A stretch of DNA of 63,956 bases from Chloroflexota bacterium. Its GTDB lineage: Bacteria; Chloroflexota; Anaerolineae; Aggregatilineales; Phototrophicaceae. The translations under genes were made by a program, and so were the position numbers. Positions 27,501-37,054 of this stretch are shown here, one piece after another. The DNA lies in the NCBI GenBank assembly GCA_013388735.1, contig JACAES010000058.1:1-63956 (forward strand), read 5' to 3'. The notes under the pieces were generated by a model, which was not told where the DNA came from, ran no database searches, and worked only from the letters and a program-made list of their open reading frames with translations. Numbering within the stretch: the first letter of the stretch is position 1; each line of letters starts with the position of its first letter.

Positions 27501-27830
27501 ATGGGTTCCAAGACGTTTGAGGTCACTGGAGCAACCTTCGAGACCGATGTACTGCAATCATCCCAGCCGGTGCTGGTAGATTTTTGGGCGGAGTGGTGCG
27601 GCCCCTGTAAAATGATTGCGCCTATCGTAGACCAGCTGGCGCAGGAATACGAGGGCAAACTGCGGGTCGGCAAGCTGGACGCCGACGCCAACCAGGACAT
27701 CGTGATGCGCTATGGTATTATGGGCATTCCGACGCTGATTCTGTTTAAGGGTGGCGAAGCAGTAGAACGTATCATCGGCTACCAGCCGAAGGAACGTATC
27801 ACCGGGAAGATCGTGCCGCACCTGGGGTAG
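27501..27830 (+). CDS. trxA: thioredoxin
   Basis: The 109-residue cytoplasmic disulfide reductant has the active site WCGPCK with Cys33 and Cys36, the conserved DFWAEW lead-in and the cis-proline loop GIPT. AGGAG at 27490-27494 is 6 bases from the ATG. It could supply reducing power to the arsenate reductase encoded at 59037, which has the thioredoxin-dependent Cys triad, but they are not linked. The gene is divergent from hrcA and ends before a shared terminator. Confidence 0.97.
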   Translation: MGSKTFEVTGATFETDVLQSSQPVLVDFWAEWCGPCKMIAPIVDQLAQEYEGKLRVGKLDADANQDIVMRYGIMGIPTLILFKGGEAVERIIGYQPKERITGKIVPHLG

Positions 27831-27852
27831 TCGCCGAAACAACGCCCCCGCG

Positions 27853-27890
27853 AAAAAAACAAACGCCCGCTTGCAACAGCGGGCGTTTGT
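27853..27890 (-). terminator. terminator shared by trxA and the convergent sensor kinase
   Basis: A perfect 12-bp stem (ACAAACGCCCGC 27859-27870 with its complement 27879-27890, 8-base loop) is flanked on the left by seven A. It therefore has a U-run for the minus-strand kinase transcript. On the plus strand the tail is GTGTTG, so termination of trxA would be weaker. Confidence 0.85.
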
Positions 27891-27905
27891 GTTGTGTTGG
27901 TGGTT

Positions 27906-30900
27906 TTATTTAAGCGGCTGGGTCGCTTCTTCCAACTCCTCGACGGCAGGTTCAGCCGCCAGCGGGACGGTGAAGAAGAAGGTCGTCCCCTGGTTGAGTG
28001 CGCTTTCCACCCAGATTTTACCGCCGTGCCGCTGCACGATGCCGTGCGTGATTGTCAGACCCAGACCGGTGCCGGGCTGCTCGCGCGCCTGCGGGTTTTC
28101 GCTGCGGAAGTAGGGCGTGAACAGCTTTATCAGGTCTTCCTCGCTCATGCCGATGCCGGTATCGCTGACGCTGACCTGCAAAAACGGGCCGATGTCGCGG
28201 TTTTTGTTGTCGTAGACATGCTCAATCACCTGAGCATTTATCGTGATTGTGCCTTCTGGCGGCGTGTATTTGTGCGCGTTGCTGACCAGATTGGTGAGAA
28301 CCTGGATTAACCGATTCTGGTCGGCCCAGATATTCGGCATGTTCTTGGGTGTATTGATAACCAGGTCTTGCTGCTTCTCTTCGATCTGGCGGTGCAGTGG
28401 GCGCAGCGTCTCGGTGATGACGTTGCGGAAGTCCACTGCCGAAAACTCCATATGCAGGTTGTTGGTTTGCAGTTTGGTCACATCGTTCAGGTCGCTGACC
28501 AGGGTACTCATGCGCTCGATGTTGGAGCGGATGGTATTCAGGAAGGTGTTCTGCTGGTCGGTCATGCTGCCCGTCACGCCGCTTAACAGCAGCTCGGTAT
28601 AGCCCTTGATGGAAGTCATCGGCGTTTTCAGCTCGTGCGCCACGAAGCTGACGAACTCACTCTTCGATTGGTTGGCGCGCGTCAGTTCATCGTAGAACTG
28701 GGCGTTGGTGATGGCGATGATGGCGTGTTCCGCCAACCGCTGGGCGAAGCTCATATCCAGCAGGTTCAGACGTGGGTCGGTGTCTTTTTCCAGCACCAGC
28801 AGGGCATGGATGTCGCCCGCCGACAGCATGGGGATGGTAAGCTGGCTCTTTGAGCCTTTGAGGCTGGGGATATAGTCGCGGTCAATCCGCACGTCAGGCA
28901 CCAGGTCGGCCTGCCGGGTGCGCATCACGCGGCTGACGATGCCCCTGTCCAGCGGCCACAGCTTGCCTTCCGCGCCTTCCGGCTCATCGCCACTCTGGTA
29001 GCCATAACTGGCGATGATCTGCAACTGCGGCGGGTCGCCTTGCAGCACCAGCCCCAGCACGCCGGCAGTTGCGCCGGTGTTGGCGATTGCCCAGCGCATG
29101 GTGGCGTCCGCCACTTTTCTGAGGTCAAGCGAGCGGTTAAGTTCGGCGTCTATGCGCTCCATCGCCTGGAGTTCATCCACGCGCTGGCGAAGCTGCAAGT
29201 CGGTCACTTCGACGCGGCGGGCGGTTTCGATGGCGATGGCCGCCTGCCCGGCGAAGGTGGTCAGCAGGTCGAGGTCTTCCTGAACGTACACGCCGCCGTC
29301 TTTACGGTTTAGCATTTCCAGAACGCCGATGACGCGGTTCTGCGTGATGAGCGGCACGGCCAGCACGGCAGTCGTGGTGAATCGGCCCTGGGCAACCTCG
29401 CCGCCCCAGCGCGGGTCATTGGCGGTATCGTTGACGATCACGGCCTTGCCGGTGCTGGCGACTTCGCCGACCAGCCCGCGACCGGCTGGAAATCGCCGGC
29501 CGATCAGTTCCTGCCCGCTGCTGCCGACCGCCACGCGGAATTCAAGATCGCCGGAAGTGTCATCCAGCGTCAGCAGCAGTGACCCAGCCTCGGCGTTAAG
29601 GATGTCCACCGCGCTGCGGGTGATGAGTTCCAGCAGGCTCTCGACGTGCAGTTCGGAAGCCATCTGGCGGCTGATGGTATTGAGGACGGAAAGCTGGCGG
29701 GCGCGCAGGTTGGTTTCACCGAACAGGCGCGCTTTTTCGATGGATGTGGCCGCCAGCGCGCCGATATCGCCAAAGATGCGGAGCTGGTCGGTGGTATAGC
29801 CGGTGTCCGGGTCAGAACTGCCCAGCGCCAGCAGGCCGATGGTATTCGACCCGACGATCATCGGCACGCCCATCCAGGCTTTGATGTCCGGCGTAACCAG
29901 GCGCATCTCGGCATGGCGCTGCCGCATCGCCGCTGCATAATCGCCAACCCGGAGCGGCTGCCCATCGCGCAGAACTTCGCTGAACAGGTCGCGTCCCAGC
30001 GTCCAGCGCCGGTTTTCGCGCTCCCGGTAGCGGTCGTAGTCTTCAGAGAAAAAGGCGAAATACAGCCGGTCGGTCGCGGCATCACGCAGAACGATGTAAA
30101 AGTGTGGGGCGTCAATCAGCTTGCCGGTCTGCGCGCTGATGAGTTCCAGCAGGTCGTCGTATTCGATGGTGAAGTTGACCGCCTGGCTGACCTGGCTGAG
30201 GGTATCCAGTTCGCGCACACGGCGTTCCAGCGATTCGACCACCTGGGCGCGCTCGACGGCGATGGCGATCTGGCTGGTCAGGTTTTGCACAAACCGCAGT
30301 TGTTCAAAGTTATAGACTCCGGCCCCGGACAGCGGCGGGCCAATGCAGACGAAGCCGATCAACTGCTGTCGGCCACGCATCCGGGCGATAACCAGTGTTC
30401 TGAGAATGCTCAACCGGGCGCGTTCCGACCGCAGCGCCGCCGGCCAGGAGCGGCCTGCTTCCAGATAAATCAGGTCTTCCTGCGCCGGGTCATCCAGGAG
30501 GGCGACTACGCCGCTGCCGACGCCGAATCGGATGTCCGTCTGGGACTGCGTTTGCGGATAGCGGAAGGCGATATAGTCGCTGCTCTGCCGGTCCGGCAAA
30601 AACACAAACGCGCTGGAAGGTGCCAGCGATTCGTCAAGCTGCCGGTGAAAAGCGTGAATGATCTGGTTGATGTCCACCAGGTCGGTTAACAGGCGGCTGA
30701 AGGTTTCCAGTCGTTCCTGGTAGTTCGTCCGCATTCGGAAGTAAATCCGGTCAATGCGATCCTGTAAAAAGGTTCGGGCGGGCAGGAAAAGCACCGCCAT
30801 GACGAACACCGTCAGAGCGATCAGCAGCGGGTCGCTGGCGCGAATTTGCAGCGCCTCGCGGGTAATCAGGCTGCTGCCGAAGACCACCAGGAAGTAGCTC

Positions 30901-32144
30901 GTCACAAGCGCCACCAGCAGCAGCACGTAGGTGATGCCTTTGCTGATGACCTGATCGGTGTCAAAGGTGCGGTATTGCAGGGTGGCGTAAGCAAAGCTGA
31001 CCGGCGGCATAATGAAAAACGGCATGATGGCCGACGTGTTAAACGCCACCAGCAGGCTGCCCGTCAGGTTCTGCGCCAGGGTGTTGGCAATCCAGAAGGC
31101 AATCGGGCCGATGGTCATGGCGACGCCGATAAGCGCCGTATTGCTCTGATCGCGGACGGTAGCTGTTGTCGCCAGACGGCGGCGGCGAAGCAGATTGACG
31201 ATCAGCAGAACTGCTGCCGCTGCCCCGGTGAAGATACCGGTCTGCCATACGACCGGGAAGGAGCGGGCGGAAGGCGGATTGAGGAAAATCGCCACCATCA
31301 GAACGGCCTGCGCCATGCCAAGCGCCAGCGGCACGTAAACCAGCGCCGGACGCCGGTAAACCATCATGATCTTGATCGGAAAAACCAGCGCCAGCGCGGC
31401 GGTCAGCCCGCCGATGTTGTTGACCGCCACTAACCACAGGGGGATAAGCTGGTAAGTGTTGTTGGAGTTGTAAGCGCCGCCCATAAAAATAGCGAACACG
31501 ACGGAAAATAAAGTCACCAGCCGGGCGGTGGGCTGGTTGGGGCGCAGCAGCAGCACGGTCACGCCAACCGCCAGACTGAGTACCCCCATCAGATAGGGGA
31601 TAACGAAGTAGGCCAGGAAATCGTTACCGGGTAGCTCTGTCAGCCGATAGCCGACGCGACAGGTCAGGGTATCCGGCGCGCTTCGGCGACAGGCTATATC
31701 CGGCGGTGTCTGCGTCGTGTCGCTGGCAGGGCGCTCGAAGTCCACTTCGACTCGGTCACCGGCGGCCAGCCCCGAAAAGATGTCCAGATATTTCTGGCGC
31801 GCGGCGGCATAATCGGTGGGCTTTTCAAACAACGGCTGGTCATTGATGGCGATGATACGGTCGAATCGTTTTAAGCCAGCGTTCAGCCCTGCCCAGGGAA
31901 CGGCACTGATGGACTCGTTGCCATCTACGACCAGGTAGGGGGTCAGCGTTGCGCCGAAGAAGGGATGGCTGCGAGACTGCAATGCGGCCACCAGGAAAAC
32001 GATGAGCGCAATGGCGGCCAGGCCGCAGGCCGCTGCGGTGAACACAAATCCGGCGCGTTGATCGGGCGCGATGGCAAGGGGGAAAACGCGCGCGCGTGTG
32101 CCGCCAACGCCGATTTTCGAGGTTATTTTGGACGCCGCACTCAT
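27906..32144 (-). CDS. giant membrane sensor histidine kinase with PDZ-like and multiple GAF domains
   Basis: The protein has about 1412 residues. Its order is a first membrane helix (about 25-45), an extracytoplasmic PDZ-like segment (NAGLKRFDRIIAINDQPL), a block of about eight more membrane helices to about residue 440, and then four GAF-like domains to about 1140. The HisKA phosphoacceptor is in VAHELKTP (about His1170), and the HATPase domain has N-box NLVSNAHKYTPPE and G-boxes DTGIG and GTGLGL. GAF segments such as GRGLVGEVASTGKAVIVND and AVPLITQNRVIGVLEMLN suggest small-ligand or redox sensing. No response regulator adjoins it. The ATG at 32144 is preferred because the -10 element overlaps the upstream ATG. 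Confidence 0.9.
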   Translation of the reverse strand: MSAASKITSKIGVGGTRARVFPLAIAPDQRAGFVFTAAACGLAAIALIVFLVAALQSRSHPFFGATLTPYLVVDGNESISAVPWAGLNAGLKRFDRIIAINDQPLFEKPTDYAAARQKYLDIFSGLAAGDRVEVDFERPASDTTQTPPDIACRRSAPDTLTCRVGYRLTELPGNDFLAYFVIPYLMGVLSLAVGVTVLLLRPNQPTARLVTLFSVVFAIFMGGAYNSNNTYQLIPLWLVAVNNIGGLTAALALVFPIKIMMVYRRPALVYVPLALGMAQAVLMVAIFLNPPSARSFPVVWQTGIFTGAAAAVLLIVNLLRRRRLATTATVRDQSNTALIGVAMTIGPIAFWIANTLAQNLTGSLLVAFNTSAIMPFFIMPPVSFAYATLQYRTFDTDQVISKGITYVLLLVALVTSYFLVVFGSSLITREALQIRASDPLLIALTVFVMAVLFLPARTFLQDRIDRIYFRMRTNYQERLETFSRLLTDLVDINQIIHAFHRQLDESLAPSSAFVFLPDRQSSDYIAFRYPQTQSQTDIRFGVGSGVVALLDDPAQEDLIYLEAGRSWPAALRSERARLSILRTLVIARMRGRQQLIGFVCIGPPLSGAGVYNFEQLRFVQNLTSQIAIAVERAQVVESLERRVRELDTLSQVSQAVNFTIEYDDLLELISAQTGKLIDAPHFYIVLRDAATDRLYFAFFSEDYDRYRERENRRWTLGRDLFSEVLRDGQPLRVGDYAAAMRQRHAEMRLVTPDIKAWMGVPMIVGSNTIGLLALGSSDPDTGYTTDQLRIFGDIGALAATSIEKARLFGETNLRARQLSVLNTISRQMASELHVESLLELITRSAVDILNAEAGSLLLTLDDTSGDLEFRVAVGSSGQELIGRRFPAGRGLVGEVASTGKAVIVNDTANDPRWGGEVAQGRFTTTAVLAVPLITQNRVIGVLEMLNRKDGGVYVQEDLDLLTTFAGQAAIAIETARRVEVTDLQLRQRVDELQAMERIDAELNRSLDLRKVADATMRWAIANTGATAGVLGLVLQGDPPQLQIIASYGYQSGDEPEGAEGKLWPLDRGIVSRVMRTRQADLVPDVRIDRDYIPSLKGSKSQLTIPMLSAGDIHALLVLEKDTDPRLNLLDMSFAQRLAEHAIIAITNAQFYDELTRANQSKSEFVSFVAHELKTPMTSIKGYTELLLSGVTGSMTDQQNTFLNTIRSNIERMSTLVSDLNDVTKLQTNNLHMEFSAVDFRNVITETLRPLHRQIEEKQQDLVINTPKNMPNIWADQNRLIQVLTNLVSNAHKYTPPEGTITINAQVIEHVYDNKNRDIGPFLQVSVSDTGIGMSEEDLIKLFTPYFRSENPQAREQPGTGLGLTITHGIVQRHGGKIWVESALNQGTTFFFTVPLAAEPAVEELEEATQPLK

Positions 32145-32175
32145 AAAACAGCAATCTCCCATAGCCCATTGTTTC

Positions 32176-32184
32176 ATTGTAGCA
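32176..32184 (-). promoter_or_regulatory. extended -10 promoter of the giant sensor kinase
   Basis: The minus strand reads TGCTACAAT, an extended -10, about 32 bp upstream of the ATG at 32144. It is nearly identical to the elements before hrcA and the TetR gene. Confidence 0.5.
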
Positions 32185-32246
32185 TAGTCTCAAAATCACA
32201 ACTATTGGGTTTAATTTACGCGCGGTTTGATTCTGGTTTTGGTGTG

Positions 32247-32275
32247 TTGGGGTGGGTAGGGGTTTCTGATATAAT
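32247..32275 (+). promoter_or_regulatory. promoter of the mutase-subunit/meaB operon
   Basis: TTGGGG (32247-32252), a 17-bp spacer and TATAAT (32270-32275) preceded by TGA give a good extended -10 sigma70 promoter 59 bp before the start codon. Confidence 0.7.
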
Positions 32276-32333
32276 TTAAACAGGTTATTTCGAACAGCGG
32301 GGATTAACCCTGCGGTTGAACTTCAGGACAATC

Positions 32334-32750
32334 ATGAGCATAAACCAGACGATTCGCGTATTGATCGCCAAGCCCGGCCTGGACGGCCATGACCGGGGGG
32401 CGAAAGTGATCGCCCGCGCCCTGCGCGATGCCGGTATGGAGGTCATTTATACCGGGCTGCGCCAGACGCCGGAGATGGTGGCCGAGGCCGCCTTGCAGGA
32501 AGACGTGGATGTGGTGGGCTTAAGCATCCTCAGTGGAGCGCACATGGCGCTTGTGCCGCGCGTTCGCCAGTTGATGGATGAAAACGGCCTTCAGGATGTG
32601 GCGCTGCTGGTCGGCGGCATCATCCCGGAGGAAGATGTGTCGGCGTTGAAAGCCATGGGCATTTCGGGCGTGTTTGGCCCCGGCACGAGTACCGAGGATA
32701 TTATCCGGCATATCAGACAACTGGCAGCAAGAGGCGGAAACCCTGGCTGA
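32334..32750 (+). CDS. methylmalonyl-CoA mutase B12-binding subunit
   Basis: The 138-residue protein is a stand-alone cobalamin-binding domain of an acyl-CoA mutase. Its N-terminus is the hallmark [23 protein letters not shown], in which His19 of the DxHxxG motif is the lower cobalt ligand. [11 protein letters not shown] and LVGGIIP complete the B12 fold. Together with a separate large subunit it would convert methylmalonyl-CoA to succinyl-CoA or a related branched substrate; that large subunit is not in this window. The ATG at 32334 (AGGA 8 bases upstream) is preferred to the TTG at 32316. Its stop overlaps the meaB start by one base. Confidence 0.92.
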   Translation: MSINQTIRVLIAKPGLDGHDRGAKVIARALRDAGMEVIYTGLRQTPEMVAEAALQEDVDVVGLSILSGAHMALVPRVRQLMDENGLQDVALLVGGIIPEEDVSALKAMGISGVFGPGTSTEDIIRHIRQLAARGGNPG

Positions 32751-33766
32751 TGGAAGCGTTGGTTCAGGCTGCACTCAACCATGACCGCCGGGCGCTGGCA
32801 CGTCTTTTAACGGTTGTCGAAAACAGGCGCGAGGGTGTGGATACCGCCCTCGCTGCTTTGTTTCCCCACACTGGCCGCGCCTGGATCATCGGCGTGACGG
32901 GCGCGCCGGGGACAGGCAAAAGCTCGCTGGTGAACGCGCTGGCGAAGACCTTCCGCGCTGCCGGTAGAACGGTCGGTATCGTGGCTGTTGACCCCACCAG
33001 TCCGTTCTCCGGCGGGGCGATTATGGGCGATCGCATCCGAATGCGCGATCTGGCCGGCGACCGGGGTGTATTCATCCGCAGCATGGCGACGCGCGGCAGC
33101 CTGGGCGGGCTGTCGCGGGCGACCCGCGACGTTATTCGCGTGCTGGATGCCGCCGGCTTCGAGATTATTTTTGTCGAAACGGTTGGTGCGGGACAGAGCG
33201 AGGTGGATATCGCACGGGCGGCCCAGACGACCATCGTCGTGGAAGCGCCGGGTCTGGGTGACGATGTTCAGGCCATCAAAGCCGGCATCCTGGAAATTGC
33301 CGATGTGCTGGTGGTGAACAAAGCTGACCGGCCAGGGGCAGACAATACGGCGCGCGCCCTGAAGGCCATGCTGGAAATGGGCCATCCCGCCACGCGCACC
33401 GATCTGATCAGCCATCATGGCCGCCTGATGCCGGCGGAAAGCGCGCCCGGTTCGTCTGCCGCTTCCATCTGGATTCCGCCGGTCGTGTCTACCGTTGCCC
33501 CAGAAAACACCGGCATCGGCGATCTGGTGGCGGCGCTGGAGGCGCATCATAAGTACCTGATCGAAACTCAGGCACTCGATGGCCTGGAACGGCAGCATAT
33601 CGAAATCGAACTTTATGACCGCTTGCAAGCGGCGTTGATGGCGCGTCTCCTTAAAGGGGTGCCGGGCGAGGTTTTCGCCGATGTCATCCACCGCATTCAA
33701 ACACGGGAACTGGACCCCCAGTCGGCAGTGGACGCGATTTTGTCCCTGCCCGATCAATCGTGTTGA
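32750..33766 (+). CDS. meaB: methylmalonyl-CoA mutase-associated GTPase
   Basis: The 338-residue G3E-family GTPase gates cofactor loading of, and protects, the B12-dependent mutase. The Walker A loop GAPGTGKS is at residues 51-58. VDPTSPFSGGAIMGDRIRM and the switch segment DVIFVETVGAGQSEVDIA-type sequence (here EIIFVETVGAGQSEVDIA) are diagnostic, and the guanine specificity motif is NKAD. Start and stop overlap with the preceding B12 subunit (TGATG), so the two are translationally coupled, which fits MeaB's role as chaperone of that mutase. Confidence 0.94.
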   Translation: MEALVQAALNHDRRALARLLTVVENRREGVDTALAALFPHTGRAWIIGVTGAPGTGKSSLVNALAKTFRAAGRTVGIVAVDPTSPFSGGAIMGDRIRMRDLAGDRGVFIRSMATRGSLGGLSRATRDVIRVLDAAGFEIIFVETVGAGQSEVDIARAAQTTIVVEAPGLGDDVQAIKAGILEIADVLVVNKADRPGADNTARALKAMLEMGHPATRTDLISHHGRLMPAESAPGSSAASIWIPPVVSTVAPENTGIGDLVAALEAHHKYLIETQALDGLERQHIEIELYDRLQAALMARLLKGVPGEVFADVIHRIQTRELDPQSAVDAILSLPDQSC

Positions 33767-33860
33767 TCGTTTGGCCGGTTCTGTGGTTTAACAATCTGAT
33801 ACGGATTATCCGCCTTTTCCCCGGCGCAGGTACGGTGGTCAGGCTCAAAAAGGGTAACTG

Positions 33861-33876
33861 TGTTAAGGTATTAACA
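33861..33876. promoter_or_regulatory. palindrome upstream of prs
   Basis: TGTTAA-GGTA-TTAACA is a perfect 16-bp dyad, 116 bp before the chosen prs start and 41 bp before the alternative start. It looks like an operator; the regulator is unknown. Confidence 0.35.
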
Positions 33877-33991
33877 GCAGGACAGGTCAATTGAATGTGA
33901 GGGAGAAACGTAATATATGGACGGCACGCTGGTCAAAGTGCCTGGGACCAAACTCACACGTGGAACACGCGCGCATCCGGGAAGATTAACA

Positions 33992-34942
33992 ATGGGCCAA
34001 TACGGACAGATCATGCTATTTGCGGGGTCGGCGTCGGTGGCATTATGCCAGCAGATCGGCGCTTACCTGGGCATCGAGTTGGGCGGGTCAGAACGCATCG
34101 TCTTTCCCAACGAAAACATCTTCATCCAGCTTAAAGAAAGCGTGCGCGGCCAGGATGTCTACATCGTGCAAACGATGTCGCACCCACTGCATGACAACTT
34201 CATGGAACTGCTCATCATGGTGGACTGCGTGAAGCGGGACTCCGCCGGGCGCATCAATGTGGTTATCCCCTATATGTCCTATACACGCTCGGACAAAAAA
34301 GACCAGCCGCGCGTGCCGATCACGGCGCGGTTGGTCGCCAATATGATCGAAACCGCCGGTGCCGACCGCTACATCACGATTGACCTGCATACCGGCCAGA
34401 TTCAGGGTTTCTTTAATATCCCCGGTGATGCGCTGACCGCCTTCCACCTGATGAGCGATTACGTCAAGGAGCAGCAGATCGAAAATCTGGCGGTGGTATC
34501 TGCCGATCTGGGCTTCGCCAAAAAAGCCCGCAACTGGGCGGAAAAACTCGGCACGCCGCTGGCGGTGGTGGAAAAACGGCGGCTCTTTAATACCGGCCAG
34601 TCGGAGGCCTTAACCGTCATCGGCGACGTGGAAGGCAAAAACGTCCTGATCGTGGACGATGAGGTGCTGACCGCCGGCACGATGCTGAACGTGGTCGAGG
34701 CACTGCGTGAACGCGGCGTCCATGATGTGTATCTGGCCTTCACCCATGCCGTGCTGTCGGACAAGGGCACTGAACGCCTGCGCAGCCTGAACCTGAAAGA
34801 GATCATCACCACCAATACCATTCCGCTGCCGCCGGAACGCAAGCTGCCGAACATGACGGTGCTTTCGGTCGCGCCGCTGCTGGGCGAGGTGATCCTGCGG
34901 GCGCACGAAGGCCGCAGCGTCGGGGAACTGTTTAACGAGTGA
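33992..34942 (+). CDS. prs: ribose-phosphate pyrophosphokinase (PRPP synthetase)
   Basis: The 316-residue cytoplasmic enzyme makes PRPP from ribose 5-phosphate and ATP for nucleotide, histidine and tryptophan synthesis. ITIDLHTGQIQGFF is the divalent-cation and PRPP-synthetase signature, and VLIVDDEVLTAGTM is the ribose-phosphate binding loop. YMSYTRSDKKDQPR matches the flexible-loop lead. The ATG at 33992 gives the usual family length and start (MGQYGQIMLFAGSAS) with GGGAAGA upstream. An ATG at 33917 with GGGAG 11 bases before would add 25 unconserved residues. Confidence 0.94.
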   Translation: MGQYGQIMLFAGSASVALCQQIGAYLGIELGGSERIVFPNENIFIQLKESVRGQDVYIVQTMSHPLHDNFMELLIMVDCVKRDSAGRINVVIPYMSYTRSDKKDQPRVPITARLVANMIETAGADRYITIDLHTGQIQGFFNIPGDALTAFHLMSDYVKEQQIENLAVVSADLGFAKKARNWAEKLGTPLAVVEKRRLFNTGQSEALTVIGDVEGKNVLIVDDEVLTAGTMLNVVEALRERGVHDVYLAFTHAVLSDKGTERLRSLNLKEIITTNTIPLPPERKLPNMTVLSVAPLLGEVILRAHEGRSVGELFNE

Positions 34943-35054
34943 TTGGGCGCGTTTCTTAACGCTGGCGTCAGGTTCGCGTCCGCCGCTCCGGTTTAGAATC
35001 AGATTACGGCTTTGAAGGCCGTCTGTGCCGGTTCAACGAACGGGGGATACAAAC

Positions 35055-35918
35055 ATGATGCGAACACGGTCGGCAAAAATCAGCCTGGCGCTGGTGATCG
35101 GGGTATGTCTGATTGTGCCGGTTGCGGCGCTGCTGTGGCCGGTGGGTCAGGCCGTCGCGCAGCCGCGCGCCACCATTCAGGCGCGCAGCACGGAAGCGGC
35201 CATGACGGTGCAGGCGCAGTTCCAGGGCGCGGCAGGGACGGTGGAAGCCCGCGTCACCGGCTTTGACAGCATGGTGACTGCCGCGTGGATGACCAGCCAG
35301 GCGCGCCTGACCGATGTAGCCGCCACTATGAGTTCATTTTCGGCGTTGGCGGCACAGGGCGCAGCCAACCTCCGGGCGACCGGGACGGCCATCGTCGCCA
35401 GCCTGCAAGCCGCTCTGGCCGCGCTGCCGCCGGAACTGGCGGAACTGGTGACATATCTGGCCGATCAGAGCAGCCTGGTTTATGACCCCACGACACAAAC
35501 GCTGGACGCGACGACTTTCGTCAGCGAGGCGCAGGCGAACCTGCTGCTGGATACGGTTCTGCTGGCGGTCGGTTATAACCCGGATGCCGCCGGCCTGGAG
35601 ACGTTTCCGGGTTATGTGGTGGTAACGCTGGTGGACGCCAGCGCGCAGCTTCCCGGCACGGTGGAACTGACCTATACGCTGGCGGCTGAAGAAGGCCGCG
35701 CGACCGCCACGCTCATCAGCGTGACGATCAACGGGCGGGACGTGCCAGCCGACCAGCTGCCGGATGATCTGTTGGCCGCGCTTGAAATGGCGCTGGCGGG
35801 GGCGGCCACCCAGACCATGCTCAACGCGCAGGCCATGCACCCCGCCTATACGGTGGATGCGGTGGATGTCAGCGACGAAGGCTTCCTGGTGGCCTACACC
35901 ATCTATTTGCAGCCGTAA
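35055..35918 (+). CDS. secreted hypothetical protein, Ala/Thr-rich
   Basis: The product has about 287 residues, with a signal peptide or N-terminal anchor (LALVIGVCLIVPVAALLWPVG) and Ala/Thr/Gln-rich helical sequence with TVQAQ/TVEARV-type repeats at about 35-130. A C-terminal globular half contains PGYVVVTLVDASAQLPGTVELTYTL. No known domain was recognised. The ATG at 35055 has GGGGGA about 8 bases upstream. It follows prs by 112 bp on the same strand but probably has its own promoter. Confidence 0.6.
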   Translation: MMRTRSAKISLALVIGVCLIVPVAALLWPVGQAVAQPRATIQARSTEAAMTVQAQFQGAAGTVEARVTGFDSMVTAAWMTSQARLTDVAATMSSFSALAAQGAANLRATGTAIVASLQAALAALPPELAELVTYLADQSSLVYDPTTQTLDATTFVSEAQANLLLDTVLLAVGYNPDAAGLETFPGYVVVTLVDASAQLPGTVELTYTLAAEEGRATATLISVTINGRDVPADQLPDDLLAALEMALAGAATQTMLNAQAMHPAYTVDAVDVSDEGFLVAYTIYLQP

Positions 35919-36049
35919 TGCAGTTTCAGCGTATCAGGTTTGAAGGCTGCTTGTAAACCACAAGCCCGTAAGAAGTCCGATCAGCTATTCAGGGTCATCA
36001 GGGATGGTGATTTAAACTGGCAGCTGACAACCTGTAACTGAAAACTGTG

Positions 36050-37015
36050 CTAATAACCCTGGCTGGCTTCGTTCAGCCGGGTGATTTCCTCCGGCGCAAG
36101 CGACACTTCCGCCGCGCCGGACACCTCCTGAAGCTGGGCAACCGTGCGCGCCCCGATGATGGGCGAGGTGATGGCCGGGTCGGCCAGCATCCAGGCCAGC
36201 GCAACCTGCGCGACCGGCACGCCGTGATCGCGGGCGATGCTCTGCGCCACGTCCAGCACCGCGTAGGCGCGCTCGTCGTTGATGAGGCGCTGGATGAGGC
36301 CGCTGTTCATGCGTGAGGTGTCGGCCTGTTTGTTCTCGCGGCTGTATTTGCCGGTTAAAAATCCCGCCGCCAGTGGGCTGTAGGGGATGACGCCGATGCC
36401 CTGGTCGAGACACAGCGCCCGCAGTTCGCGCTCGAACTCGGCGCGGTTGAACAGGCTGTAATGCGGCTGCAAGCAGTCGTAACGCACCAGCCGGTTCACG
36501 TCGCTCACCCAGAGGGCTTTGGTCAGCAGCCAGGCCGGGTAGTTGCTGGCCCCGATGTAGCGCGCTTTGCCGGACTGCACCAGCGCGTCTAGCGCGGACA
36601 GCGTTTCGTCCAGCGGCGTTTCGTCGTCCGGCCAGTGAGTCTGGTACAGGTCAATGTAATCGGTTTGCAGGCGGCGCAGGCTGTCCTCGACGGCTTGCAG
36701 GATGTGAGCGCGGCTCAGCCCTTCGCCGTTCGGGCCGCTCCACATGCGCCCACGCACTTTGGTGGCGATGATGACCTCCCGGCGCGGCCTGGTCTTGAGC
36801 CAGTTGCCGACGATGGTTTCGGACTCGCCGCCCTGGTTGCCCTCAATCCAGCGCGAATAAATGTCCGCCGTGTCTATGAAGTTGATGCCGGCCTCAAAAG
36901 CCGCGTCCATGATGGCGAACGAGGTTGGCTCGTCTGCCGACCAGCCGAACGTCATCGCGCCCAGGCACAGGCGGCTGACCTTCAGCCCGGTGCGTCCGAG
37001 TTTCGCGTACTGCAT
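36050..37015 (-). CDS. aldo/keto reductase
   Basis: The 321-residue NADPH-dependent oxidoreductase has the aldo/keto reductase barrel. The catalytic set is visible as Asp and Tyr in [11 protein letters not shown], Lys in IATKVRG and His in LYQTHWPD. The C-terminal [14 protein letters not shown] segment binds the cofactor phosphate. It resembles the Gsp69/Tas-like group that reduces sugar-type aldehydes or ketones, but the substrate is not predictable. AGAGGAG lies 10 bases before the ATG. Its stop faces the end of the secreted protein gene. Confidence 0.92.
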   Translation of the reverse strand: MQYAKLGRTGLKVSRLCLGAMTFGWSADEPTSFAIMDAAFEAGINFIDTADIYSRWIEGNQGGESETIVGNWLKTRPRREVIIATKVRGRMWSGPNGEGLSRAHILQAVEDSLRRLQTDYIDLYQTHWPDDETPLDETLSALDALVQSGKARYIGASNYPAWLLTKALWVSDVNRLVRYDCLQPHYSLFNRAEFERELRALCLDQGIGVIPYSPLAAGFLTGKYSRENKQADTSRMNSGLIQRLINDERAYAVLDVAQSIARDHGVPVAQVALAWMLADPAITSPIIGARTVAQLQEVSGAAEVSLAPEEITRLNEASQGY

Positions 37016-37054
37016 AAATCAACGCTCCTCTGAAAATATACAAAAATCCGATGT

